From a bacterium (GTDB taxonomy: Bacteria > Vulcanimicrobiota > Vulcanimicrobiia > Vulcanimicrobiales > Vulcanimicrobiaceae), in NCBI GenBank assembly GCA_021778415.1, contig JAJYCL010000025.1, forward strand, positions 1 through 43,449: a stretch of 43,449 bases of DNA, given 5' to 3'. How positions within the stretch are numbered: the first letter of the stretch is position 1; every line of letters starts with the position of its first letter. Below are positions 8,814 to 16,569 of this stretch, in pieces. The notes under the pieces are model-generated. The model did no database searches. It saw nothing but the letters and a program-made list of their open reading frames with translations, and was not told the origin of the DNA. The position numbers and the translations under genes were made by a program.

Positions 8814-10338
8814 CGCTAGTCAACCTCCGGAACGATCGATGGGCGAGAGCAGCATCAGGCAACGGAAAATCCGATCGATAGTGGCTTCCTCGCGATTCAC
8901 AACGTTCGCTCGCCGCATTGGCAATGAGACGAGCGACGACCAACAAGTTGCGCAGTTCCGTTTTTGCATATGGATGTTCTTCGGTGAGGGTGGCGATGCG
9001 GTCGAGTGCGTCACGAAGGTCGCTGCCAGTGCGGACAAGACCCACGTTGGCATACATGAGATGACGCAGGTCGCGCACAGCCTGCGTTTCGTCGTCGTCA
9101 CCGCACGGGCGATCGTAGGTGCGGGATATCGAAGGATGCAGCATCGGCGATGTTTGCGTCGCGTGAATGTCGGTGGCAACGCGCGTCCCGTAGACAAGTG
9201 CTTCAAGCAGAGAGTTCGATGCTAAGCGATTCGCACCGTGGACTCCGGTTGCGCTGCATTCTCCGCACGCCCACAATCCCGGAAGAGATGATTTGCCCCA
9301 CGCATCGACCGCAATTCCGCCCATGTGATAGTGCGCAGCGGGAGCAATGGGAATGCGCTGCACCCGCGGATCGATACCGGCACTCATGCAGGATGCAAAA
9401 ACAGTCGGAAAGCGTACGGGGAATTGCGCGCCTACAGCCTGCGTCGCATCAAGTCCGACGCTGCGTCCGCGGCGTAATTGATCGAAAATGGCGCGAGCGA
9501 CAACATCGCGCGGCGCAAGCTCCGCATCGGCGTGAATTTCCGGCATAAAGCGTTCGCCTAAATCATTGACGAGCGTTGCTCCTTCACCGCGAATTGCTTC
9601 CGTAACCAAGGGCATCGGATCGGCCCCGATAGCGAGTGCCGTCGGATGAAACTGCACGAATTCGCAATCGGCAAGAACGGCATCCGCACGCGCCGCCATC
9701 GCTAAACCATCGCCGCAGGCTTGCGGCGGATTCGTTGTGGCGCGATAAAGCCGCCCTATGCCCCCGGTGGCAAGAATCGTTGCGCGGGCAAAAAGCAATA
9801 ATGGTTGGGCGCTTGGTTGGATGTGCGCGTAGATGCCAACGACCCGGCCGTCGTGGAGCATGAGATCATCGGCGGCCGTGTTTTCAATGACATCGATGTG
9901 TGCTGCATGATGGATGGCGGAAATGAGGGTTTTTACGATCTCGTGGCCCGTAGCGTCGCCGCCGGCTTTGACGATGCGCCGACGTCCGTGCGCGGCTTCA
10001 CGGCCCAGAACGAGTTCGCCATCGGAATCCCGATCGAATGAAGCGCCAAGGCCAAGGAGTGTTTCGATCGCAGCCGGCGCATCGCGCGTGAGAATATCGA
10101 CGATCGTATCGTCGGATATTCCGGCGCCGGCAAGTAGCGTGTCGCGCGCGTGCAGACGCGGGGAATCATCGGTGCCGATGGCCGCAGCGACACCACCTTG
10201 CGCCCAGTCGCTTGCAGCGAATTGACCGAGCGTTCCTTTGCACAGAACGGCGACGCGTAGTGGAGTGAGTTGTAATGCCGTCGTAAGCCCGGCGATGCCG
10301 GCACCGACGATGACGGCATCATAGTCACCCGATCGCAT
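8806..10338 (-). CDS. nadB: L-aspartate oxidase
   Basis: FAD enzyme oxidising L-aspartate to iminoaspartate, which NadA condenses with dihydroxyacetone phosphate. The chosen ATG at 10338 (4 bases after the nadA stop) places the dinucleotide fold [16 protein letters not shown] at residues 6-21, as expected; an in-frame extension to 10437 lies within nadA. Other features: the [13 protein letters not shown] loop, [10 protein letters not shown], the [10 protein letters not shown] active-site block, and [17 protein letters not shown] before the C-terminal helical domain. At 510 residues it is full length. Middle gene of nadABC. Confidence 0.96.
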   Translation of the reverse strand: MRSGDYDAVIVGAGIAGLTTALQLTPLRVAVLCKGTLGQFAASDWAQGGVAAAIGTDDSPRLHARDTLLAGAGISDDTIVDILTRDAPAAIETLLGLGASFDRDSDGELVLGREAAHGRRRIVKAGGDATGHEIVKTLISAIHHAAHIDVIENTAADDLMLHDGRVVGIYAHIQPSAQPLLLFARATILATGGIGRLYRATTNPPQACGDGLAMAARADAVLADCEFVQFHPTALAIGADPMPLVTEAIRGEGATLVNDLGERFMPEIHADAELAPRDVVARAIFDQLRRGRSVGLDATQAVGAQFPVRFPTVFASCMSAGIDPRVQRIPIAPAAHYHMGGIAVDAWGKSSLPGLWACGECSATGVHGANRLASNSLLEALVYGTRVATDIHATQTSPMLHPSISRTYDRPCGDDDETQAVRDLRHLMYANVGLVRTGSDLRDALDRIATLTEEHPYAKTELRNLLVVARLIANAASERCESRGSHYRSDFPLPDAALAHRSFRRLTSVV

Positions 10339-10342
10339 CGCG

Positions 10343-11356
10343 CTAGGCGCCGCTGCTGCGCCCGTACGCGAGCATCCGTTCAACGGCCGCACGTGCGCGA
10401 ACTGCGATCTGCGGATCGACATGCACTTCGAATTCAAGCGTTTCCAGCGAGTGTTGAATTTTCGGCAACGTATTGCGCTTCATATGCGGGCACAGATTAC
10501 ACGGACGGATGAAATCGACATTCGGATTCGCGGCGGTGACGTTATCCGCCATCGAACATTCGGTAATGAGCACAACGCGCGGGCGCACCGTGCGTTGTGC
10601 ATCGTTCATCGTACCGACATATTCGGCCATGCCGTGCGTCGAACCGACGTAATCGGCTTCGGCAAGGACATCCGGTGGACACTCGGGATGGGCGAGGACA
10701 ACCAGCGTTGGATCGTCCTGCCGGAAGTGTCGAATATCGGCGGCCGTAAAACGCTCGTGGACTTCGCAATGGCCTTTCCAGGCAATAATCTCAACGGAGG
10801 TCTTTGACGCGACATACGCGGCGAGATATTCATCGGGGAGAAAGATGACACGCGGAACGCCGAGTGCCTCGACGATGCGTACGGCGTTGCCACTTGTGAC
10901 GCAGACATCGGATTCGGCCTTTACTTTCGCCGACGTATTGACATACGTAACGACGGGAACGCCGGGATAGCGTTGCCGCAAGAGCCGGACATCGGCGGCG
11001 GTTATCGATTCGGCAAGCGAACAACCCGCGCGAAGATCGGGAACGAGGACGCGCTTTTCAGGATTGAGGAGTTTTGCCGTCTCCGCCATGAAATGCACAC
11101 CGCAGAGGACGATGATATCGGCATCCGTTTTTGCCGCCTCCATCGCAAGCGTGAGTGAATCGCCGACGATATCGGCAACGGTGTAAAAAATCTCGGGTAC
11201 TTGGTAATTGTGAGCCAAAATAACCGCATTTTTTTCGCGTTTGAGGCGAAGAATCGCCTCGATGTAGGGTGCGTGCAGTGGCCATTCAACACGAGGAATG
11301 GCGCGTTCGGCGCGCTCAAAAATGGCCTCAAGAGGCTCGGCAAGGATCGACATCAT
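10343..11356 (-). CDS. nadA: Quinolinate synthase
   Basis: [4Fe-4S] enzyme making quinolinate from iminoaspartate and dihydroxyacetone phosphate. The 337 residues show [11 protein letters not shown] (46-56), [13 protein letters not shown] (85-97), AGCSLAE (110-116), [10 protein letters not shown] (194-203), AHPECP (222-227) and a C-terminal CNLCPHMK (286-293). Candidate cluster ligands are C112, C197 and C286 or C289, with C85 as an alternative. First gene of nadABC, with nadB 4 bases downstream. It starts 58 bases from a divergent sensor-like gene; the intervening DNA holds an inverted repeat touching the nadA start. Confidence 0.97.
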   Translation of the reverse strand: MMSILAEPLEAIFERAERAIPRVEWPLHAPYIEAILRLKREKNAVILAHNYQVPEIFYTVADIVGDSLTLAMEAAKTDADIIVLCGVHFMAETAKLLNPEKRVLVPDLRAGCSLAESITAADVRLLRQRYPGVPVVTYVNTSAKVKAESDVCVTSGNAVRIVEALGVPRVIFLPDEYLAAYVASKTSVEIIAWKGHCEVHERFTAADIRHFRQDDPTLVVLAHPECPPDVLAEADYVGSTHGMAEYVGTMNDAQRTVRPRVVLITECSMADNVTAANPNVDFIRPCNLCPHMKRNTLPKIQHSLETLEFEVHVDPQIAVRARAAVERMLAYGRSSGA

Positions 11357-11357
11357 G

Positions 11358-11385
11358 CACCCCTGCGCTTACCGCACAAGGGGTG
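11358..11385. promoter_or_regulatory. Inverted repeat in the nadA / sensor divergent gap
   Basis: CACCCCT (11358-11364) and AGGGGTG (11379-11385) form a perfect 7-bp inverted repeat with a 14-base centre, immediately upstream of the nadA ATG and within the 58-bp gap to the divergent gene at 11415. Position and symmetry suit a repressor site or a leader hairpin of the nadA transcript. It does not match the NrtR or NadR consensus sites that I know, so the regulator is unassigned. Confidence 0.3.
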
Positions 11386-11414
11386 TTGCACCTTCTTGCT
11401 AAGAGGAAGGAGCT

Positions 11415-13136
11415 ATGCGCTTGATGATCGCTCGCGGAATTCTCCTTGTGGTGACGCTCATTGTCGTAGTGCTGTTCTACGTGCCGATCGGGCATGTGGA
11501 TCTGGCCGAGCGATGGGGCGAAGGCACATATGGCTTGGACGTGACGCCGACGACGCTGACTGTTGTCGATGTTGAGCCGGGATCACCGGCAGCCGCAGCC
11601 GGAATTCGCGTCGGGGATACCGTTGATGCTCGCGTGGGATTGAGGCGCACGGCGCTTCTTCGTGCGCCTTATGTCGGCGATACGGCGGACGTGACGTTTC
11701 TCCACGGCGGGCGGAGCTTTCGCGTGCATCTCGTTGCCATACCGACTCCGAATTTTACCGTGAATTCGCGTCTCAGCGGTCTGCTGCCGTTTTTGCCCGC
11801 CACGGCCTTTCTGCTTGTTGCCTGCATTCTTGTGTTTGTGCGCCCCAATGTGATGACGTGGGCGTATTACCTCTACGCCGTCGGCTTTTTCGGGACGGGG
11901 CCGCCGTTCATGTATTGGGCGCATTCGATGAATCCGGGTCTGTATGACATCGTGGCATTTGTGATGTCGACGGTACTCGGGCCACTTGCGATTTTGCCGT
12001 TACCGATATTTTTGCTGCGGTTTCCGCGCGGAACCGCCGACGGTTGGCGTGCGCCCGTTGAGCGTTGGGTATGGGGGCTCGTTACCGTCTCGAGCATTCT
12101 TGTTGTTGTTGATTGGTTTCGCGTTCGTGCGGGGCATAGCGTCCCGACATGGCAGCCGTGGATCGACAATGGCCTACCACTGCTATGCTTCGTGTTAAGT
12201 GCGCTCATTTTCGTGAAGAACTATAAAACCGCAACACCGGAAATTCGTCAGCGATTAGGCTTTCTTTCGATCGGCGTCATTGTCGCGTTTCTTGCGTACG
12301 CCGTCTATTATATCCCCGGAATTCCGTTTGTTGTCGGGCAGATTTTCGGGGTCGCGGCGGTGCTCGGCCCGATTACGGTTGCGTACGCGGTCTTCCGCCA
12401 TCGCGTTCTCGATGTCGGCTTCGTACTCAATCGTGCCGCCGTCTACGGCGTTATTTCGTTGCTCATTATCGCCGCGATCTCCGTTCTCGATTGGGTGACA
12501 TCGAATATGATTTCGGCGGCACGATTAGCGACAGTCGTGAATTTGTTGGTCACCGTGGGAATCGGATTTTTACTCGACAGGATCAACCGGAGTGTGACGC
12601 GGGTCGTCGATACACTTTTCTTTAGCGATCGCCGCCGCGCCGAGGATTATGTGCGCAAAGCCGCGGCAGCATTGCCATATGCAACGAAGGAAGCGTCGAT
12701 TACGGACGGCTTGATTAACATTCCCAGTGAGGCGCTTTCCTTGAGCGCGGCTGCGCTGTATCGTCGCTCCGATGACGGTACGGGGTACGTCGGTGTTGCG
12801 ACGAGTGAACAGACGCCGCACGCGCCGCGCGCCTTTGACGCCGATCATCTTTTGGTGCGCATGCTTCGAGCTGACGAATCCATCGTCTGGCTCGATAGCG
12901 TGCGATCCCACCTTGATGCGGAGAATACGGCGGTGTACGTAGTTGCGTTACCGGTGACGGTTCGCCATGAAGTGGTTTCGTTTGTGCTCTATGGTGCGCA
13001 TACGAATGGCTCACAACTCGATCCCGAAGAAATTGCGATGCTGCAAGAACTTGCGCGCGAAGCTGCGCGTGCCTACGATCATGTTGAGGCCGTCCGCATG
13101 CGCGAACGCTTTACGGCGATGTTGGCAGCGACGTAA
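11415..13136 (+). CDS. PDZ / multi-TM / GAF-like sensor protein without output domain
   Basis: A 573-residue integral membrane protein. Order: N-terminal membrane anchor (about 5-25), a PDZ-like extracytoplasmic domain (about 35-115, with VEPGSPAAAAGIRVGD), about eight membrane segments (about 125-395, containing VFRHRVLDVGFVLNRAAVYG, typical of membrane regions of certain bacterial sensor kinases), a connector (TLFFSDRRRAEDYVRKAA) and a C-terminal GAF-like domain (about 425-565). The usual following domain (histidine kinase, GGDEF or PP2C phosphatase) is missing: the protein ends right after the GAF-like helix. The ATG has a good AGGAAGGAG site. The 3' end overlaps the convergent hydrolase by 26 bp. 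Function unknown; a membrane signal receptor is my inference. Confidence 0.75.
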   Translation: MRLMIARGILLVVTLIVVVLFYVPIGHVDLAERWGEGTYGLDVTPTTLTVVDVEPGSPAAAAGIRVGDTVDARVGLRRTALLRAPYVGDTADVTFLHGGRSFRVHLVAIPTPNFTVNSRLSGLLPFLPATAFLLVACILVFVRPNVMTWAYYLYAVGFFGTGPPFMYWAHSMNPGLYDIVAFVMSTVLGPLAILPLPIFLLRFPRGTADGWRAPVERWVWGLVTVSSILVVVDWFRVRAGHSVPTWQPWIDNGLPLLCFVLSALIFVKNYKTATPEIRQRLGFLSIGVIVAFLAYAVYYIPGIPFVVGQIFGVAAVLGPITVAYAVFRHRVLDVGFVLNRAAVYGVISLLIIAAISVLDWVTSNMISAARLATVVNLLVTVGIGFLLDRINRSVTRVVDTLFFSDRRRAEDYVRKAAAALPYATKEASITDGLINIPSEALSLSAAALYRRSDDGTGYVGVATSEQTPHAPRAFDADHLLVRMLRADESIVWLDSVRSHLDAENTAVYVVALPVTVRHEVVSFVLYGAHTNGSQLDPEEIAMLQELAREAARAYDHVEAVRMRERFTAMLAAT

Positions 13137-14091
13137 GAAACGCGTCGATGGCATCCTGTGTTTCTTGTGGCTGATCGAGTTGTGCGTAGTGGCGCGCCGG
13201 AGAGATCGTCACGATTTTTTCGTGTGCAATTCCCGGTGTCAGGAGCGCATAATAGGCAGCTTTTTGCGATGCACTGAATTGCATTGGTGGCGTTGAGAAA
13301 TCCGCGGCAAAATACGGTGAGAGAAGAAGCACCGGAATCGTGATGGTGGAGAGCTTCGGGCGCAAATCTAACGCCAAATCTTCACTGGCAAATTCGGCCA
13401 TCGCTGCCGGATCGGAGCGATCTGCTTCGATAGCGAGGCGTTCGGCCAAACGCGGATCGCGGGTCCCGATGGACGCCATATAGCGCGCATTCGATGCGGC
13501 GAATTGAGCCGGTGTGAGGCTTGCAAACATGCCGAGCATTGCCTTCGCACGCGCAGCACGCGTCGCTGCGGTGAATGCTTCGGTGCCGGGAAAGACGGGT
13601 AGGCCGTCGATTGAGACGATGGCCTGCAACCGCTGTGCGTGTTGCTCGGCAAGAAGATAGGCCAACGTTCCACCGAGACTGTGCCCGATCACAACCGGCT
13701 TTTGTAGGTGATGCGATTGTAGCAGCGCCCAGAAATCGCTGGTGACGCGAGGTAGGTATGGCGATGCGATGGCTGGAGTGCCATCAAAGCCCGGAAGCGT
13801 GAGCGCGTAGACGGTATTGTGTTGTGCGAACGAGCGGATCATCGACGCAAATTCCCACGGTCCGCTTGAAAGCCCGGGAATGAGCACGATGTTTCTCCCA
13901 CCCGATCCGAATTGTTGCACCAAGAGCGAGCCGCTGCGAAAGGTTGCATTCGGTGTCGGTAGCGTGAGGGAAATGCTCGTGCTCGCTATTGCACGTTCGC
14001 GAGCGAGGCCGAGGACCAGGATGGCCGTCATGCTGACGCTCAGGGTAGCGGAAATGAGCGCTGCAACGAGTGCAGCCGGTGTGAATTTCAT
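13111..14091 (-). CDS. Membrane-anchored or exported alpha/beta hydrolase
   Basis: A 326-residue alpha/beta-hydrolase-fold protein. A hydrophobic N-terminus (about 5-30) can serve as signal anchor. The fold motifs are LIPGLSSGPWEF (oxyanion-loop region, 70-81), the nucleophile elbow VIGHSLGG with S138 (134-141), and ARHYAQLDQP with the catalytic H301. The acid is probably an Asp or Glu near 265-275. Substrate cannot be told from sequence; esterase or lipase-like activity is likely. Upstream, on the same strand, lies the XRE regulator gene (25 bp gap), so co-transcription with the XRE/membrane trio is possible. Confidence 0.85.
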   Translation of the reverse strand: MKFTPAALVAALISATLSVSMTAILVLGLARERAIASTSISLTLPTPNATFRSGSLLVQQFGSGGRNIVLIPGLSSGPWEFASMIRSFAQHNTVYALTLPGFDGTPAIASPYLPRVTSDFWALLQSHHLQKPVVIGHSLGGTLAYLLAEQHAQRLQAIVSIDGLPVFPGTEAFTAATRAARAKAMLGMFASLTPAQFAASNARYMASIGTRDPRLAERLAIEADRSDPAAMAEFASEDLALDLRPKLSTITIPVLLLSPYFAADFSTPPMQFSASQKAAYYALLTPGIAHEKIVTISPARHYAQLDQPQETQDAIDAFLTSLPTSP

Positions 14092-14116
14092 GGAGTGTGC
14101 TTTCCTTTGGCGGGTG

Positions 14117-14317
14117 TTATTCCGCAGATTCGGGATCGAAAATTTGTTCTACGGGGAGATTGAAGACGCGGCTCAGTTTGAATGCGAGCGGTAAACTCGG
14201 CGCGTATTTTTCGCCCTCGATGGCAACGATGGTTTGACGCGCCACGCCGATGCGATCGGCAAGCTCGGCCTGTGAAATATCCAACTCGGCGCGCAAGACG
14301 CGAAGACGGTTTTTCAC
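14117..14317 (-). CDS. Small XRE/Cro-type HTH regulator
   Basis: A 66-residue single-domain helix-turn-helix protein of the compact YgzD type: RLRVLRAELDISQAELADRI is helix 1-2 and GVARQTIVAIEGEKYAPSLP the recognition helix region. Such minimal regulators usually sit next to genes for small membrane proteins, as here: it follows two membrane-protein genes in one operon, with one base between its GTG start and the preceding stop. It probably controls its own operon through the promoter upstream of 15202; that is inference. Confidence 0.92.
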   Translation of the reverse strand: MKNRLRVLRAELDISQAELADRIGVARQTIVAIEGEKYAPSLPLAFKLSRVFNLPVEQIFDPESAE

Positions 14318-14318
14318 G

Positions 14319-14717
14319 CTAGCGATACCGCGCGCGAAGAATGATCGACGAAACCCCCCAGCTCCCCATCACGACGGTCCAGGTCCACCAGGCGGAAAGT
14401 GTTGGGAATCCGGCGTTTTCGAGGAATCCATAGGTGACGGAAACGACGGCAGTAATGCCGGCGGCAAGCGCCAGCGATTCGATGAGGATGCGACGTTCGA
14501 ATTCATCGACACCCTGCAAGAGTTGAAGCACGGCGATGAAGACGACGATGATCGGCGGAACCGGCATCAGCGCGACGAGCAGTCGCATCGGCCCCGTGAG
14601 CCCGCCGTTGAGCAGCGTAATCGACGTAAAGAGCAGAGCGATATACGCCACCATCGCGACGATCAGGGTGATCAGATACCGCCGATGCGCCCGATGAACC
14701 GGATTCTGGGATTTCAT
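14319..14717 (-). CDS. Four-TM small membrane protein of XRE-linked operon
   Basis: A 132-residue protein with four hydrophobic segments (about 15-37, 44-66, 84-103 and 108-128) and a conserved-looking central LQGVDEFERRILIESLALAAG stretch, a pattern common in uncharacterised membrane proteins paired with small XRE regulators. The ATG at 14717 has GGAG about 7 bases upstream and overlaps the stop of the preceding membrane-protein gene (ATGA); an in-frame extension to 14777 lies in that gene. Function unknown. Confidence 0.8.
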   Translation of the reverse strand: MKSQNPVHRAHRRYLITLIVAMVAYIALLFTSITLLNGGLTGPMRLLVALMPVPPIIVVFIAVLQLLQGVDEFERRILIESLALAAGITAVVSVTYGFLENAGFPTLSAWWTWTVVMGSWGVSSIILRARYR

Positions 14718-15202
14718 GATGAGCTCTCCGCATGAAGGACGCCGAGACGAATTCGTACGGCAATCACACTGGCCCAATAGGCAACAGCCGGAACGATCAT
14801 CGTTGCCATCACTGGGATGTGTGCGAGGTGTGCGTGCGACGCAAACGCGTTGACGACGAGGATCGCTGTTGTTGCAACCAGGGCAATTGCACTCGCATGC
14901 AAGCCGATCCGTTGTTGGAGCTCATCCCACGTACTCATATACCGCGCATAGGCGATAACGAAGCCCGTTGTTCCGAGGGCCCACATCAAAAACGAGACCC
15001 CAAGGGCCAGCGCTTGATGCGAGCTTGCCCACGTACTCGACAGCCCAAGTGTCCCAGCAATGAGAAGGCCTGCTGGGAAAACCGTTGAGCGCCTGAGCCG
15101 ATCGTACTCGGCGATCGGCGCGCCGGTATGCCAGGGGTACGTCGGAAGCGGGTCCAGCCACGCCAACTTCGCCCGCAACTCAAAAAGAAATCGAAAAAGC
15201 AT
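14714..15202 (-). CDS. Four-TM membrane protein, first gene of XRE-linked operon
   Basis: A 162-residue protein, N-terminal soluble part followed by about four hydrophobic segments (about 41-60, 68-87, 106-125 and 133-155). The WDELQQRIGLHASAIALVAT stretch parallels the DEFERRILIESLALAAG block of the next gene, suggesting the two are distant paralogues. I chose ATG 15202 over the in-frame GTG at 15220 because a good promoter (TTGACA, 17-bp spacer, TACATT at 15209-15237) would start transcription right at 15202, giving a leaderless mRNA; the GTG lies inside the promoter. Function unknown. Confidence 0.72.
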   Translation of the reverse strand: MLFRFLFELRAKLAWLDPLPTYPWHTGAPIAEYDRLRRSTVFPAGLLIAGTLGLSSTWASSHQALALGVSFLMWALGTTGFVIAYARYMSTWDELQQRIGLHASAIALVATTAILVVNAFASHAHLAHIPVMATMIVPAVAYWASVIAVRIRLGVLHAESSS

Positions 15203-15208
15203 GCCGGA

Positions 15209-15237
15209 AATGTACGCCACACAACTCTAAATGTCAA
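15209..15237 (-). promoter_or_regulatory. Sigma70-type promoter for the XRE/membrane operon
   Basis: Read on the minus strand: -35 TTGACA (15232-15237, perfect), 17-base spacer, -10 TACATT (15209-15214, 4 of 6). The expected start point, about 7 bases on, coincides with the A of the ATG at 15202, predicting a leaderless transcript. Confidence 0.6.
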
Positions 15238-15257
15238 GCATAAGCGACATTATGTGC

Positions 15258-15286
15258 TTGGCACACCTTGACGTGATTGGTACACT
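15258..15286 (+). promoter_or_regulatory. Sigma70-type promoter for the Doc toxin-antitoxin module
   Basis: TTGGCA (15258-15263), 17-base spacer, TACACT (15281-15286). It points toward the antitoxin and toxin genes and is back to back with the XRE-operon promoter. The 20 bp between the two -35 boxes (15238-15257) hold an imperfect inverted repeat (GCATAA / TTATGTGC) that could be a shared operator. The predicted leader to the antitoxin start is about 180 nt; inside it CTTGC and GCAAG near 15325-15345 can pair. Confidence 0.5.
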
Positions 15287-15472
15287 AAGCACGCCTGGCC
15301 CAATGAAACCTTGGCGGCCCCTTGCCGATACCCTGAGCAAGAGGGATAGACATGCAGGTAAGCTAGTCTACCACCCTACAAGGACGTGGTACGGAAGATC
15401 GAAACCGTGCGATGACTACGTTCGTTACTAATAGTGGGTACTGAGCGCATTATGGATACTAAGGAGATAAAC

Positions 15473-15628
15473 GTGACGCAAAAAATGCTGATTGAAGAGG
15501 TGCAGCGAGCAGCTGGAGATGTGCGCTTTGACCACACGCGTCTCGAACTCTCCGACGATTCAATCATCGACATTCTGGAAACTATTCAGAATAACAACGA
15601 AGCGCTGAGATTTCTAGCGCGCGTGTAA
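15473..15628 (+). CDS. Putative antitoxin of Doc-type module
   Basis: A 51-residue acidic protein directly upstream of a Doc-family toxin. The GTG at 15473 is chosen because AAGGAG at 15461-15466 lies 6 bases before it; longer in-frame starts (GTG 15434, ATG 15452) have no ribosome site. The C-terminal half (LELSDDSIIDILETIQNNNE) is predicted helical, suiting toxin binding. I see neither a Phd-type DNA-binding motif nor the (S/T)xxxE(G/N) inhibitory motif of Fic regulators, so the antitoxin role is inferred from position only. Its TAA is followed without a gap by the toxin's TTG in the same frame, so the stop codon alone separates them. Confidence 0.6.
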   Translation: MTQKMLIEEVQRAAGDVRFDHTRLELSDDSIIDILETIQNNNEALRFLARV

Positions 15629-16441
15629 TTGCGCTCCCTCACCGCCAGATACGTCTACGGTCTATGGTTGACCCTCCGAACGGTTGCTACGGCAAACGGG
15701 GAGGGTCAAACTTTTAATCCAGATTTGCCCATCGGGCTGGTGATGGAAAAGTTGGAAAGCGCCACGGCGCGCCCGAGACAAGTGTTTGATGGAAATGACC
15801 TTCACCAGGGATTATTCGCGAAAGTCGCTGCGCTAGGTCACGGCATAGCCGCGAACCATTGTTTTGGCAATGGCAATAAGCGAACATCTTTCCTGGCAAT
15901 GACGCAAGCCTTACATGCCAATGGTTGGTCCTGGAATCCACCGCCGGAGGTCGTTGCGTTTGTCATGCTCAGGATCGCTAGCAATGCGAACCGCATGCAG
16001 GTCTACGAAATTGCGAGTTTTATTGGAACTTATGCTTTCGAGCAACCGAAAGAACCGCGATGGAAGCATGCGTCTGACGGACTAGTCGCTCGTGGAAATG
16101 TGACGGTGGATGGTGAAGATATCTTTCCGATACCGGTTAGCGAGCCGCAAGATTACTATTACAAGATAGCTGTCGCCGTATTTGAGCGCCATAATCATCT
16201 CATAAGCGATGATGAGCGCGCCGAGCTGGCGCGAACGTTTCGCTGGCCTGCTCAAGTTCGAAGCGATATACTTAAATGGTATAACAAAGAGAAATATAGA
16301 AAAAGATATCTCCGTCAGGGTCTTCAGCGCAAACGGACCAAGCGAATCGGCCGGCGCCGCTGTCCACATTTGGGTGGAAGAAGCGTGCCTAAAATTTGCC
16401 GACCGATAACCCGTAAAAAAATGGGGTATCGGACCACTTAG
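15629..16441 (+). CDS. Doc/Fic-family toxin with C-terminal extension, probably frameshifted near its end
   Basis: Doc-type Fic protein. Residues about 37-130 align by eye with death-on-curing proteins: ESATARPRQVFDG, then HGIAANHCFGNGNKRTSFLA with the Fic motif H77-C-F-G-N-G-N-K-R85 (lysine as in Doc kinases, which phosphorylate EF-Tu in the P1 system). Unlike Doc (about 125 residues) it continues for another ~120 residues with no recognised domain. From about residue 222 the annotated frame turns into an Arg/Lys-rich, unnatural-looking tail, while the +1 frame from about 16290 to the TAA at 16407-16409 reads as ordinary protein (ISVRVFSANGPSESAG, AAVHIWVEEACLKFADR). An extra base in the A-rich stretch near 16287-16305 would explain this. 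Start TTG 15629 is the only one keeping the N-terminal Doc helix. Confidence 0.7.
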   Translation: MRSLTARYVYGLWLTLRTVATANGEGQTFNPDLPIGLVMEKLESATARPRQVFDGNDLHQGLFAKVAALGHGIAANHCFGNGNKRTSFLAMTQALHANGWSWNPPPEVVAFVMLRIASNANRMQVYEIASFIGTYAFEQPKEPRWKHASDGLVARGNVTVDGEDIFPIPVSEPQDYYYKIAVAVFERHNHLISDDERAELARTFRWPAQVRSDILKWYNKEKYRKRYLRQGLQRKRTKRIGRRRCPHLGGRSVPKICRPITRKKMGYRTT

Positions 16442-16443
16442 CT

Positions 16444-16569
16444 CTAGGCGGCGGGCTTCTTGCCCTTCCCGCGCCTTGGCCTCTCGGTCTCGAGCTTGTC
16501 GATTTCGGTTTCGGGCACCTGAAGTAGGCGCTCTAGGAGTCTCCGCAGCGGGTCTTGCTTCTCAGTCAC
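16444..16569 (-). CDS. Putative 41-residue small protein
   Basis: A short open frame from GTG 16569 to TAG 16444, convergent with the toxin gene. It reads as a charged amphipathic helix (DPLRRLLERLLQVPETEIDK) followed by a basic tail rich in Arg, Lys and Gly (RPRRGKGKKPAA). Composition and codon use look coding, unlike neighbouring frames. No clear ribosome site is present, but TATAAA about 7 bases before the GTG could act as a -10 box for a leaderless mRNA; no good -35 is seen. No family recognised. Confidence 0.4.
   Translation of the reverse strand: MTEKQDPLRRLLERLLQVPETEIDKLETERPRRGKGKKPAA

Noticed and set aside
15231-15431. 66-residue frame in the leader of the toxin module
   Set aside because: It starts inside the promoter pair, has no ribosome site and shows no protein-like pattern.
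15290-15472. Possible tRNA or structured RNA in the toxin leader
   Set aside because: A short stem is possible but no cloverleaf, T-loop or riboswitch core can be made.
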